Below, piece after piece: positions 1 to 8,023 of a stretch of DNA of 64,000 nt. Under the pieces are notes generated by a model. The model had not been told where the DNA came from. It made no database searches and saw nothing but the letters and a program-made list of their open reading frames with translations. The stretch comes from Nannocystis bainbridge (GTDB lineage: Bacteria > Myxococcota_A > Polyangia > Nannocystales > Nannocystaceae): the NCBI RefSeq assembly GCF_028368995.1, contig NZ_JAQNDL010000005.1, forward strand, positions 630,501-694,500, given 5' to 3'. Position 1 is the first letter of the stretch; each line of letters opens with the position of its first letter. The position numbers and the translations under genes are program-made.

Positions 1-92
1 GGGACATCCCTCCGGTCCTCGCCCCACCGGCCGCCCTCGGCGACCCCGCCTCGCGCGCCCACGACGGCTCCCACGCCGCCGCCCTGCCGGCT

Positions 93-590
93 GTGGCCGA
101 GCTGTTCCGCGACCACTACGAGTTCGTGTGGCGCCTGACCGGCCGCCTCGGCGTGCCCGCGGCCGTGGTCGACGACGCCGTCCAGGACGTGTTCGTCGTC
201 CTCCACCAGCGCCGCCACGAGTTCGCCGTGCACGGCTCGGTGCGCGCGCTCCTCTACGGCATCACCCGCCGCGTCGCCCGGCGCTACCGCGAGCGCGCCG
301 CCCGGCACGTCGAGTTGGTCGCGGAGCCCGAGCCCGCCGGTCCCGGCCTCGACGAGGAGCTCGCGCGCCGCCAGGCCGCCGCCGTCCTGCGCGACGCCCT
401 CGCCGGCATCGACGAGGACAAGCGCATGGCCTTCGTGCTCGCCGACATCGAGGGCATGGCGATGCCCGAGGTCGCCGAATGCCTCGAGATCAACCTCAAC
501 ACCGCCTATTCGCGGGTGCGCGTGGCCAGGCAGCTGCTGCAGCGAGCGATCGCCCGCCACCACGCGCGCGACAGTCGGAGGACCCCGTGA
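93..590 (+). CDS. ECF-type RNA polymerase sigma factor (possibly 5'-truncated by the window edge)
   Basis: Probable extracytoplasmic-function sigma factor that directs RNA polymerase to a specific promoter set. The protein shows a sigma-70 region 2 (about residues 4-75, with a D-D-A-V-Q-D-V-F stretch typical of region 2.1-2.2) and a region 4 helix-turn-helix (about 110-155, with MPEVAECLEINLNTAYSRV). The length (165 aa) suits the family. The GTG at 93 has no clear Shine-Dalgarno sequence, and the frame is open leftward to the window edge, so the true start may lie outside. The stop overlaps the GTG of the next gene by four bases, which implies translational coupling to a membrane protein that is probably its regulator. 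The specific ECF group was not determined. Confidence 0.85.
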   Translation: MAELFRDHYEFVWRLTGRLGVPAAVVDDAVQDVFVVLHQRRHEFAVHGSVRALLYGITRRVARRYRERAARHVELVAEPEPAGPGLDEELARRQAAAVLRDALAGIDEDKRMAFVLADIEGMAMPEVAECLEINLNTAYSRVRVARQLLQRAIARHHARDSRRTP

Positions 591-1456
591 ACGAACCACT
601 CGACGACGAGCTGCGGCGCTACGTCGCCGCCCTGCGCGAGGTCGACCGCCCCGGCGACGGCGCCCGCGCTGCCACCTGGGCCGGCATCGATGCCCGCATC
701 GCCGAGGATCTCGCGCCGCCTCGCCCCGCCTGGCGCACCTGGCCGCTGGCCGCCCTCGCCGCCGCGGTCGTGCTCGGCGTCGGATTGGCCGCAGCCACGG
801 CCTGGCGCGTGCGCGCCGAGGCCAACGTCGAGGCCGCCCATCAGCGCATCGACGCGCCCACCCTGCGCTCCCTCGAGAAATCCTCGCGCGAATCACCGCA
901 GTCCGCCTCGCGGGGCCAATCACCGCACCCCGAACCGCCGGCCTCGACCTCCGGAAAACCCGAGCATTCGCCGATCGGGGCCGCGTCCGCCTCCGAATCA
1001 TCCGCGGCCACCACCCCCTCCGACCCGTCCACCGCGCCGAGCGTCGGGCCCGCCGGTGATTCGCAGGACCTCGGCGCCAGCGATCCGGCAGCCGTCGAAA
1101 AAACACCCCATGCGCGATCGCCCTCCGCCGAATCGTCCGGCAATGCCCGCCCCTCCGCAGCGCGCCGCCCCGCGGACAGCCCCTCGCTGCGGCCCGAGGA
1201 GGTAGCATCCTTCCAGCGCGCCCAGGCCGCCCTCGCCGCCGGCCGCTACGACGACGCCTTGAGCGCCCTCGACGCTCACGGCCGCCGCTTCGAGCGTGGC
1301 GTGTTCGAGGAGGAGCGCCAGGTCTCGCGGGCCACCGCGCTGTGCAAGCTCGGCCGCCTGGACGACGCCGCCGACGCCCGGCGTCGCTTCTTGCGCGAGC
1401 GCCCGGGTTCGCACCTGGCCGAGCGCATGCGCCAGATCTGCCGCGACGACGAATAA
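587..1456 (+). CDS. Membrane-anchored partner of the sigma factor with C-terminal TPR-like region
   Basis: Predicted single-pass membrane protein of 289 aa. The N-terminal 50 residues are cytoplasmic-looking and charged, one transmembrane helix spans about residues 52-72, then follows a long Ser/Pro/Ala-rich linker (about 85-200), and the last 80 residues form helical TPR-like repeats (AALAAGRYDDALSALDAHG, then ATALCKLGRLDDAADARRRF). The GTG start overlaps the sigma stop (GTGA) and is preceded by CGGAGGA. Position and topology fit an anti-sigma-like or sigma-coupled sensor, as often found after myxobacterial ECF genes. No zinc-binding HxxxCxxC anti-sigma motif is visible, so the anti-sigma role is inferred from context alone. 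The linker and TPR part would be periplasmic. Confidence 0.75.
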   Translation: MNEPLDDELRRYVAALREVDRPGDGARAATWAGIDARIAEDLAPPRPAWRTWPLAALAAAVVLGVGLAAATAWRVRAEANVEAAHQRIDAPTLRSLEKSSRESPQSASRGQSPHPEPPASTSGKPEHSPIGAASASESSAATTPSDPSTAPSVGPAGDSQDLGASDPAAVEKTPHARSPSAESSGNARPSAARRPADSPSLRPEEVASFQRAQAALAAGRYDDALSALDAHGRRFERGVFEEERQVSRATALCKLGRLDDAADARRRFLRERPGSHLAERMRQICRDDE

Positions 1457-1497
1457 CATCACAGAATCATCCGCGTCCCTGCATCTCGAGGAGTGAC

Positions 1498-2754
1498 ATG
1501 ACCCTTTCCCGAACGCGCCTGTCCTCCCACCTCTTCCTCTCGACCTTGATCGCCTTCGTGCTCGGCGCCTGCGACCAGAAGCCCGGCGACCTCGGGCAGA
1601 TGACCGACGGCGACGACGCGCTGTGCGGCGACGGCATCGTCGCTCCCGGTCTCGAGCAGTGCGACGACGGCAACGCCCAGGACGGCGACGGCTGCACCGC
1701 CAATTGCACCCTCGAGGACTCGCCCGCCTGCGGCGACGGCATCGTCCAGCCCGGTCTCGAGCAGTGCGACGACGGCAACGCCCAGGACGGCGACGGCTGC
1801 ACCGCCAATTGCACCCTCGAGGGCCAACCCGTCTGCGGCGACGGCATCGTCGATCCCGGCGAGCAGTGCGACGACGGCAACAACGCCGACGACGACGGCT
1901 GCTCTCTCACTTGCACCCTCCAGGCGAGCGTCTGCGGCGACGGCGTCCTCGCCGGTCTCGAGCAGTGCGACGACGGCAACTTCGTCGACGGCGACGGCTG
2001 CACCGCCAATTGCACCCTCGAGGGCCAGGCCGTGTGCGGTGACGGCATCGTCCAGCCGCAGAACGGCGAGCAGTGCGACGACGGCAACGCCGTCGACGGC
2101 GACGGCTGCAACAACGATTGCACCCACGATGGCAGCCTGTGCGGCGACGGCGTGATCGCTCCCGGCCTCGAGCAGTGCGACGACGGCAACAACCTCGACG
2201 GTGACGGCTGCTCCTCCATCTGCCAGCTCGAGGGCCAGTCCCCCTGCGGTGACGGCGTCCTCCAGCCCGGCGAGCAGTGCGACGACGGCAACGCCATCGA
2301 CGGCGACGGCTGCACCGCCAATTGCACCCTCGAGGGCCAGGGCCTGTGCGGCGACGGCATCGTCCAGCCCGGTCTCGAGCAGTGCGACGACGGCAACGCC
2401 CAGGACGGCGACGGCTGCAACAACGATTGCACCTTCGGCGGCATCCTGTGCGGCGACGGCCTGCTCGATCCGGGCGAGCAGTGCGACGACGGCAACAACA
2501 CCAGCAACGACGGCTGCTCCGCCGCCTGCCTGCTCGAGGGCCAGTCCCCCTGCGGTGACGGCGTCCTCCAGCCCGGCGAGCAGTGCGACGACGGCAACTT
2601 CGTCGACGGCGACGGCTGCACCGCCAACTGCACCCTCGAGGGCCCGCTGTCCTGCGGCGACGGCGTCGTCCAGCCGCAGAACGGCGAGCAGTGCGACGAC
2701 GGCAACGTCCAGAGCGGCGACGGCTGCACCTCCACCTGCCAGCTCGAGGCCTGA
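1498..2754 (+). CDS. Lipoprotein made of eleven DUF4215 Cys-rich repeats
   Basis: Secreted lipoprotein of 418 aa. It starts with a signal peptide (residues 1-25) ending in the lipobox V-L-G-A-C, so it should be lipid-anchored. After a short linker come eleven tandem repeats of 32-35 residues with the pattern CGDG(I/V)-x-PG-EQCDDGN-x(5)-DGC-x-x-x-C, the DUF4215 signature common in myxobacterial surface proteins; the conserved Asp residues could bind calcium. A good Shine-Dalgarno (GAGGAG) precedes the ATG at 1498; the longer frame further upstream overlaps the previous gene and was not used. The 41-base gap from the preceding gene allows the sigma gene, its partner and this gene to form one transcript. 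The molecular role is unknown; adhesion or surface-layer function is a guess from the family. Confidence 0.85.
   Translation: MTLSRTRLSSHLFLSTLIAFVLGACDQKPGDLGQMTDGDDALCGDGIVAPGLEQCDDGNAQDGDGCTANCTLEDSPACGDGIVQPGLEQCDDGNAQDGDGCTANCTLEGQPVCGDGIVDPGEQCDDGNNADDDGCSLTCTLQASVCGDGVLAGLEQCDDGNFVDGDGCTANCTLEGQAVCGDGIVQPQNGEQCDDGNAVDGDGCNNDCTHDGSLCGDGVIAPGLEQCDDGNNLDGDGCSSICQLEGQSPCGDGVLQPGEQCDDGNAIDGDGCTANCTLEGQGLCGDGIVQPGLEQCDDGNAQDGDGCNNDCTFGGILCGDGLLDPGEQCDDGNNTSNDGCSAACLLEGQSPCGDGVLQPGEQCDDGNFVDGDGCTANCTLEGPLSCGDGVVQPQNGEQCDDGNVQSGDGCTSTCQLEA
1624..2754 (+). repeat. Tandem array of eleven ~100-base DUF4215-coding units
   Basis: Eleven coding repeats of about 100 bases each. Several units are nearly identical in DNA, for example those starting near 1624, 1729 and 2347, which share long stretches including the third codon positions. 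This suggests recent duplication or gene conversion rather than old divergence. Confidence 0.85.
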
Positions 2755-3096
2755 CCGCCGCCCGCCGATCCGTCGATCGCTGTCCAGTTAAGACGTCCCC
2801 AGAATCGCCGGCCGCGCGCGCTCGCCCGCGAGCCTCGCGGCCGATGAACCGCGCTTCAGCGGCGCCCCGCCCGGCGCCGTGTCACCTCGATGCGCACGAG
2901 GTCGCGTCCACTGCCGCATTATCATGACCCGGCGCCCTGCTTCGCGCCGTGAAATCGCCGCACGCTGACGCAGCGACAGGCGCTCGGCGATTCGCGCCGC
3001 GGCGCCTACATTGTCGGCAGTCCGGGTGCGACACCTCGTCCGCGGCTCACTTCGAAGACTGCAGACAATCGCCGGGCGGCGTGCTTCACTCCCGCC
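2755..3096. other. Gene-free stretch between the DUF4215 lipoprotein and the PAS-STAS gene
   Basis: About 340 bases with no open frame that looks coding on either strand. It must hold the 3' end of the upstream transcript and the promoter of the PAS-STAS gene. I see no strong terminator hairpin; a partial CTGTCC/GAC motif near 2780 is too weak to call. Confidence 0.5.
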
Positions 3097-4215
3097 ATGA
3101 GCACGTCCGGCGAGGATGGTGGGACGGCAGACGCGCACCGCGTGCCGTTCGTGCGCGTCGAGTTCGACCGCGAGCTGCGGGTCGTCGGGTGGAACGAGCG
3201 CGCCGAGCAGCAGTTCGGTCGCAGCGCCGCCGAGGCGCGCGGCCGCAGCGTCGCCGACCTCCTGCCGCTGACCGGCGGCGGCGACTGGCGCGACCTGTGG
3301 ACCGAGCGCGACGACGCCGGCTCGACCCGCCTCGACCACGCGGACGGGCGCGCCTGGGAGTGGACCGCCGCCCCGGTGCGCCGGGGCGCGGAGGTCGTCG
3401 GCGTCGCCTGCTACGGCGTCGACATCACCGCGCGGATCGCCCTCGCCCGCGAGGCCGAGCTCGAGCACGTCATGCTGCGCGTCCTCGTCGACAACCTGCC
3501 GGTGGTCGTCTGTTCCTACGCGGCCGACGGCACCTACCTCTACGTCGCCGGTCAGGGCCTCGCCAACACCTCGCTGCGGCCGGAGCAGATGATCGGCCAG
3601 AACCCATTGACGATGTTCGCCGACGACGACGACGCGGTGGAGTTCATCCGCCGTGGCCTCGAGGGCACGCCGTCGCGCATGACCATCCACTCGCAGGACC
3701 GCTGGTGGGACAGCTGGCACATCCCCGCGCCGCCTGACAACCGCGCCGCGCTCGTCAGCATGTCGCTCGACGTCACCGAGGCCCACGCGCAGGAGCTCGA
3801 GCTGCGAGCCAGGCTCGATCTCATCGATCGCCAGCAACGGGTGATCCGCGAGCTCTCGACCCCGATCATCGAGGTGTGGGAGGGCGTGGTCGTCATGCCG
3901 ATCATCGGCCTCGTCGACAGCATGCGCACCTCCGAGATCATGGACAGCCTGCTGCAGAGCGTCGGCCGCATGCGGGCCAGGGTCGCCATCCTCGATCTCA
4001 CCGGCATCGAGGTCGTCGACACCGCGACCGCCAATCACCTGCTGGCGATGATCCGCGCGGTCCGCCTGCTCGGCGCCGAGGGCATCCTCACCGGCATCCA
4101 CCCCAGCATCGCTCAGACGATCGTCACCCTCGGCGTCGACCTCACGGGCTTCCTCGTCCACGCCACCCTGCGCCAGGCGCTGAAGCACTGCCTGGCCACC
4201 GGCAAGCGCGCGTGA
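3097..4215 (+). CDS. PAS-PAS-STAS sensor protein (RsbR-like)
   Basis: Cytoplasmic signalling protein of 372 aa with two PAS-like domains (about residues 15-120 and 125-240), a short helical linker, and a C-terminal STAS domain (about 255-365). The STAS domain carries the DLTGIEVVDTATANHL motif, in which Thr residues correspond to sites phosphorylated by RsbT-type kinases in stressosome proteins. The family senses small ligands or redox state through PAS and relays it by partner switching. No RsbS or RsbT partner lies next to it, so its output is unknown. The ATG at 3097 lacks a clear Shine-Dalgarno sequence but is the first start that gives an intact PAS domain. Flanking genes are unrelated secreted proteins, so it looks monocistronic. 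Confidence 0.82.
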   Translation: MSTSGEDGGTADAHRVPFVRVEFDRELRVVGWNERAEQQFGRSAAEARGRSVADLLPLTGGGDWRDLWTERDDAGSTRLDHADGRAWEWTAAPVRRGAEVVGVACYGVDITARIALAREAELEHVMLRVLVDNLPVVVCSYAADGTYLYVAGQGLANTSLRPEQMIGQNPLTMFADDDDAVEFIRRGLEGTPSRMTIHSQDRWWDSWHIPAPPDNRAALVSMSLDVTEAHAQELELRARLDLIDRQQRVIRELSTPIIEVWEGVVVMPIIGLVDSMRTSEIMDSLLQSVGRMRARVAILDLTGIEVVDTATANHLLAMIRAVRLLGAEGILTGIHPSIAQTIVTLGVDLTGFLVHATLRQALKHCLATGKRA

Positions 4216-4269
4216 CGGAGGCACTGACGCGCGCCCGCAACCACCGTCGCAGCGCGCCGAGCCGCTGCT

Positions 4270-4962
4270 TCACCCACGCGCTTGCGACCGTCGTCGTCGC
4301 AGCGCCACCAGCCCGAGCAGCGCGAGCCAATCCGGCGTCCGGCCCGTGAGTGAACAAGAGCAGCCGCCGCCGCCCTCGCTGCCGGGCGAGGTCGCGCTCG
4401 CACCGCTCGCACCGCTGCTGCTCGAGCTCGAGCTCGCGCCCGTCGAGGCCTCACCGCTCGTCGGCGCCGCCGCACCCGAGCTGGATCCGCTCGTCGCGGC
4501 CGACGTGCCAGAGGTCGTATCGCCGCTCGTCGTCGTCCCGCTGCTCGTCGTCGTCCCGCTGCTCGTCGTCGTCCCGCTGCTCGTCCCCGTCGTCGTCTCA
4601 CCGCCGGTCGAATCCTCGCCGAACGACAGGCACAGCTTGCGCGTCTGGCACAGCAGATCTTCGCCGCTGCACGTGTCCCCGCGCAGGCACGGCCCGCCGT
4701 GCTCGGTCCGGGGCGGTACGTACCACTCGATCTCCCTGAAGCAGCCCTCGACCGGCTCGCAGTCCCCGCCCTTGCAGTCGGCGTCGGTCTCGCACACGAA
4801 CGCGCGGCAGAACGCCGCCCCGCAGGAATACTCGACCTCGCTGCCGGGCGGGCACGCATCGGGCAGCGGCGGGACCACGTCGGCGCGGGCCACCGCCGGC
4901 GCAGCCCCGACCATCACCACCACGAGCGAGCACCAGACGACAGGCCCAAGGTTCACCCGCAT
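4270..4962 (-). CDS. Secreted protein with MYXO-CTERM-like sorting tail
   Basis: Exported protein of 230 aa of unknown role. It has an N-terminal signal peptide (about residues 1-27), a Cys-rich globular part (about 28-120, roughly ten Cys), a long Ser/Thr/Gly linker (about 120-195), and an end with GCSC, a hydrophobic stretch (WLALLGLVAL) and RRRR. This last feature matches the MYXO-CTERM layout, a lipid-modified surface-sorting signal of myxobacteria. The start chosen is the ATG at 4962, which has GAGGTG five bases upstream; a GTG two codons earlier is possible. It is divergent from the next gene with only 37 bases between the start codons, so the two share a promoter region. Confidence 0.82.
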   Translation of the reverse strand: MRVNLGPVVWCSLVVVMVGAAPAVARADVVPPLPDACPPGSEVEYSCGAAFCRAFVCETDADCKGGDCEPVEGCFREIEWYVPPRTEHGGPCLRGDTCSGEDLLCQTRKLCLSFGEDSTGGETTTGTSSGTTTSSGTTTSSGTTTSGDTTSGTSAATSGSSSGAAAPTSGEASTGASSSSSSSGASGASATSPGSEGGGGCSCSLTGRTPDWLALLGLVALRRRRSQARG

Positions 4963-4999
4963 CGACACCTCGCATTCACGCTATCATCCGTGGCGCCGC

Positions 5000-5563
5000 A
5001 TGCAAAGTCGCTCGCTCGCCGCCCTGCTGCTCGCCGGGGACCTCGCGTGTGGCCCTCCCGCCCCCGAGTGTCCGCCGGCCACCGCCGTCGATCCTGCGCG
5101 CGCCCAGGCGGTCCTCGCCACGGCCCGCAGCACGCGACCCGGCCATGGGCTCGACGGCGGCGCGACGATCTGCTTCGGCGGGCACGACCGCGGCTCGGTC
5201 CTCGCCAGCGGGGCCGTCGTCATCGCCGACTCGCTCGATCGCCCGGCCGCCGCGGCCCGGCTGATCCACCTGCGCCTGCACGTCGCCGACGGCCTGCACC
5301 GATTCCCGACCCCCGGCGTCGCCTGCGAGGCGCAGATGGAAGCGGCGAGGGCCGCCGAGGCGCGGGCCATCACCGCCGAGATCGAGGCCTGCGACGAGCT
5401 CGGCTGCGCCGAGCCTCCGTACAGCTTCGCCGCCGCGGTGCTGGCCGCCGCCCCCGAGGCGCGCATCGACCTCGTGCTCGCGCGCCTGCGCGACGAGCCT
5501 GCGGCCGACGGCCTCGGCCTCATGCTCCGCAACTACCGCGCCCGCTGCGAAGCCGCGCGCTGA
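5000..5563 (+). CDS. Hypothetical lipoprotein
   Basis: Small exported lipoprotein of 187 aa. The N-terminus has a short signal peptide with a lipobox around D-L-A-C (Cys at about residue 17). The remainder is Ala-rich and helical with three further paired Cys (near CEAQ, EACDELGCAEP and ARCEAAR). No recognised domain was seen. A longer reading frame runs upstream across the opposite-strand gene and was rejected as a start because the lipoprotein signal begins at this ATG. The divergent partner is the MYXO-CTERM protein. Confidence 0.65.
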   Translation: MQSRSLAALLLAGDLACGPPAPECPPATAVDPARAQAVLATARSTRPGHGLDGGATICFGGHDRGSVLASGAVVIADSLDRPAAAARLIHLRLHVADGLHRFPTPGVACEAQMEAARAAEARAITAEIEACDELGCAEPPYSFAAAVLAAAPEARIDLVLARLRDEPAADGLGLMLRNYRARCEAAR

Positions 5564-5587
5564 GCCCTGGTTCAGCGCGACGTCCTG

Positions 5588-5977
5588 CTAACAATCGCAG
5601 GTGTACGCCGAGATCTTGTCGTTCCACCACTCGCCGACGAACGGCACCGACCCCTGAAACGAATTCTGCGCCCCGGCGAAATCGGCGTGCTCGAACACGT
5701 TGAGCACGCAGCCCGAGCGCACCTTCACCGACGACACCACGTCGTTCCACAGGTTACCGATGAACGACACGTACGCCCCGGCCTCGACCCGCTTGGCCTC
5801 ACCTTCGAAGTGCCAGTGCTCGTACATCGTCGCGCATTCGCCCCCGCGGCCGCTGACCTCGTCGAACGGCGCCACCTCCGCCACCTCCGTCTCGTCCTCG
5901 CCCGCGAGCTCCTCCGCCTCGTCGCATCCCATCAAAAAAACAATCGCACCCACCGCGCTGATGATCGCCCTTCGCAT
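5588..5977 (-). CDS. Beta/gamma-crystallin-like lipoprotein
   Basis: Exported lipoprotein of 129 aa. It has a signal peptide with lipobox F-L-M-G-C, then an acidic linker, then two crystallin-like motifs: FEGEAKRVEAG...WNDVVSS and FAGAQNSF...WNDKISA. The (N/D)(N/D)xxSS element is the calcium-binding signature of microbial beta/gamma-crystallins; the second copy has Ala for the last Ser. Crystallin-like proteins of this kind can be spore-coat or protease-inhibitor (I36-like) proteins; which applies here is unknown. The start at 5977 is fixed by a GGAGGA Shine-Dalgarno three bases upstream. A longer frame exists but has no such signal. Confidence 0.8.
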   Translation of the reverse strand: MRRAIISAVGAIVFLMGCDEAEELAGEDETEVAEVAPFDEVSGRGGECATMYEHWHFEGEAKRVEAGAYVSFIGNLWNDVVSSVKVRSGCVLNVFEHADFAGAQNSFQGSVPFVGEWWNDKISAYTCDC

Positions 5978-6088
5978 CGCTCCTCCGATCGCCGATCTCA
6001 TGCCGCAGCGCCTCACCCCGGCAACCGCCCGGCAGGAGTTCTTATGACCGCTTGACGGCGACCGCCCGCGCGCGAGATCGCGGCATCG

Positions 6089-6149
6089 CATGTCCCCAAG
6101 GCCATGTGACTGCATTCACGGGCATTCGGCCGACATGTCTTTCAAGACA
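6089..6149. repeat. Two copies of the dispersed TGTCC/GGACA palindrome
   Basis: Bases 6089-6106 read CATGTCC-CCAA-GGCCATG (one mismatch), and 6136-6149 read TGTCTT-TC-AAGACA, a perfect six-base stem with a compensating C-to-T/G-to-A change in both arms. The second copy lies seven bases beyond the stop codon of the leucine-rich-repeat gene, where it could act as a transcript-end hairpin. No T-run follows. Confidence 0.6.
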
Positions 6150-6155
6150 GCCTCG

Positions 6156-7064
6156 CTAGTCCGCCCCGACCACCACCGGCCCGCGCGCCGCCAGCTCGGC
6201 CGCCAGCTCGGCCGACACCCCCGTCCCGCTCAGCTCCAGCCGCCTCAACCGCCCGAGCCACGGCGCTTGCAGCAGCCCCTCCAGCGCCCCGCCGAGCCCC
6301 GGCGCGTGGGTGATCGCCAGCGCCTGCAGCTCGAGCGTTTGCCCGCCCAGCGCCTCCAGCAGCGCCGGCGACTCGAGCCCGCGCAGCGCCAGCTCGCGCA
6401 GCCCCGGCAGCTTCGCGCTCGACAGCGCCGCCGCCAGCTCCTCCGCTTCGCCCGCGTCCTCCGCGAGCGCCTCCGGCCCGAGCCACAGATCGACCCGCTC
6501 CAGCGCCGGAAACGGCGCCGCGATCAGGTTCGCCAGCGAATCGTCGCCCAGCTCGCCGACGTGCATCACCAGCGTACGCAGCCGCGGGTGCCCCTTCGCC
6601 GGGATAAGCGCCCACCCGCTCGCGCCGTGCAGATCGAGGCGCGTCAGCGCGGGCAGCTTCGTCAGCGCCGGCCCGACCCCCTGGCACACCCCTTCCGCCG
6701 GCGGCAGCGCGGCCGGGAACGGGCCGATGTACAGCCGCTCGAGCCCCGCCAGCCGGCTCGCGTGGCGCGTCATCAGCGGCAGCGGATCGCCCTCCTCGTA
6801 CGGCGTGTCGTAAAGGTCGGCCTGCCCGGACCAATCGTCGAGGATCAGCGTGCGCAGCCGCGGCGCCGCGGGGTCGCGCAGCAGCGACTGCAGCAGCCCC
6901 GACCATCGCGCACCCACGTCCTCGACGTCCTCACCGGCGTCGCCCCGGCCGGCCACCGACACCGCCCACGCGATCCGGTCGGGCAGCGACAGCCCGTGCG
7001 CCGGGTCGTAACCATCGACCACCTGGTCGTCGAGAACTCGCAGCCCCGCGCGCGGATCGGCCAT
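6156..7064 (-). CDS. Leucine-rich-repeat protein (STM4015-like)
   Basis: Predicted cytoplasmic protein of 302 aa with no signal peptide. From about residue 65 it shows leucine-rich repeats of the ribonuclease-inhibitor-like type (PRLRTLIL, LAGLERLYIG, LPALTRLDLHG, PALERVDLWLG, LPGLRELALRG, LGRLRRLELSGTG). The overall layout resembles the STM4015-type family of bacterial LRR proteins; that assignment rests on pattern memory and was not tested. It probably serves as a protein-interaction scaffold. The ATG at 7064 follows AAGG closely. No neighbour suggests a pathway. Confidence 0.72.
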   Translation of the reverse strand: MADPRAGLRVLDDQVVDGYDPAHGLSLPDRIAWAVSVAGRGDAGEDVEDVGARWSGLLQSLLRDPAAPRLRTLILDDWSGQADLYDTPYEEGDPLPLMTRHASRLAGLERLYIGPFPAALPPAEGVCQGVGPALTKLPALTRLDLHGASGWALIPAKGHPRLRTLVMHVGELGDDSLANLIAAPFPALERVDLWLGPEALAEDAGEAEELAAALSSAKLPGLRELALRGLESPALLEALGGQTLELQALAITHAPGLGGALEGLLQAPWLGRLRRLELSGTGVSAELAAELAARGPVVVGAD

Positions 7065-7266
7065 CCTTAAAATCTATCGCGCCCCGCGGCCCCGGCGCAA
7101 TCCTCGACGACATCGAAGCGGAGCGCGGTGGGCCTGCCAATGACACGCGAACTCGGCCCCAGCGGCCTCGCGAGGCATCGCCCGCGCGCAATCCAATTGA
7201 AGCGTCGTCGACGCTCACTACGCCAGACGAGGCCCGGTCGTCCCGGGCAGAGGTCGTCGATTCGCC

Positions 7267-8022
7267 ATGCTGATCGAGCTCGAAGCACAGGATTACCCGC
7301 GGGTCCGGCCGCTGTTCCGCGCCTCGTATCCCAACCTCGCCTTCGTGCATGCCGTGCTCGAGCGAGCCATCCCCGGGTGCGTATGGGCCGGGTCCGGCGA
7401 GCGTGAATTCGCGGTCGCCCTGGTCGCCACCGAGGCGCCGTTCTGCTTCGCCGCCGGCGCGGTGACCCCGGCCCTGCTCGATGAAATGCGGGCGCTGCTC
7501 GCCGACAGGCCGCCGATCAAGCTCGTGCATCCACGCGGGCTCGCCTCGGCCGCGCCGCAGCTCGGCTTCGTGGCCGCCGAGCGGGCCCAGTTCGGCCCTG
7601 GCCCCGGCGGCTACGCGCCGCGGGACCTGCGAGCGCCGCCCGGCTTCGAGCTGGCCGCCGTCGACGGCCACCTGTTCTCGCGCTTGAACTGGCGCGACCC
7701 CGTGCTCGCCATCTTCGGCTCCGTCGCCAACTACCTGCGCCACGGCTTCGGGGTCTGCCTGCTCCACGACGACCAGTTGGTCGCGGAGATCCACGGCGTG
7801 GTCGGCGGAGGGCTGTGCGAGTTCGGCTGCCACACGCGCGCCGACTATCGGCGGCGGGGCCTCTCCAGCCTCGTCCTCGGCGCCGCCTGCAAGCACGCGG
7901 TCGCGCTCGGGCTCGCCCCGTTCACGACCTTCGACGCCGGCAAGATCGAGTCCGAGGCCCTCTCGCGCAGCGCTGGCCTCCATTACGAATTTCATTACCC
8001 CATCTCTCAACGGATCTGCTGA
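7267..8022 (+). CDS. GNAT-family N-acetyltransferase
   Basis: Predicted acetyl-CoA-dependent acyltransferase of 251 aa. The C-terminal half carries the GNAT core: a strand ending in VAEIHGVVGGG, then the acetyl-CoA pyrophosphate loop region RADYRRRGLSSLVLGAACKHA (R-x-x-G/A type RRRGLS) at about residues 195-215. The N-terminal half is divergent, as in the GNAT_acetyltran group. It is the first gene of a tight set: the next ATG begins one base after its stop. Its neighbours, a PLP-dependent dehydratase-like enzyme and a TauD-like oxygenase, suggest that it modifies an amino-acid-derived substrate. Confidence 0.78.
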   Translation: MLIELEAQDYPRVRPLFRASYPNLAFVHAVLERAIPGCVWAGSGEREFAVALVATEAPFCFAAGAVTPALLDEMRALLADRPPIKLVHPRGLASAAPQLGFVAAERAQFGPGPGGYAPRDLRAPPGFELAAVDGHLFSRLNWRDPVLAIFGSVANYLRHGFGVCLLHDDQLVAEIHGVVGGGLCEFGCHTRADYRRRGLSSLVLGAACKHAVALGLAPFTTFDAGKIESEALSRSAGLHYEFHYPISQRIC

Positions 8023-8023
8023 C

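Noticed and set aside
1..17. GGACAT...GGTCC at the left edge as a palindrome copy
   Set aside because: The two halves do not form a stem, and the sequence lies in a probable coding frame.
1467..2735. Long repetitive minus-strand frame across the DUF4215 gene
   Set aside because: Its repeats mirror the coding repeats of the plus strand, which have a lipobox and the DUF4215 Cys/Asp pattern. The minus translation has no known features.
1624..2754. Possible CRISPR-like array
   Set aside because: The units are directly adjacent, in frame and encode Cys-rich repeats; there are no unique spacers and no cas genes.
2780..2800. Partial CTGTCC/GAC motif as another palindrome copy
   Set aside because: The arms do not pair beyond three or four bases.
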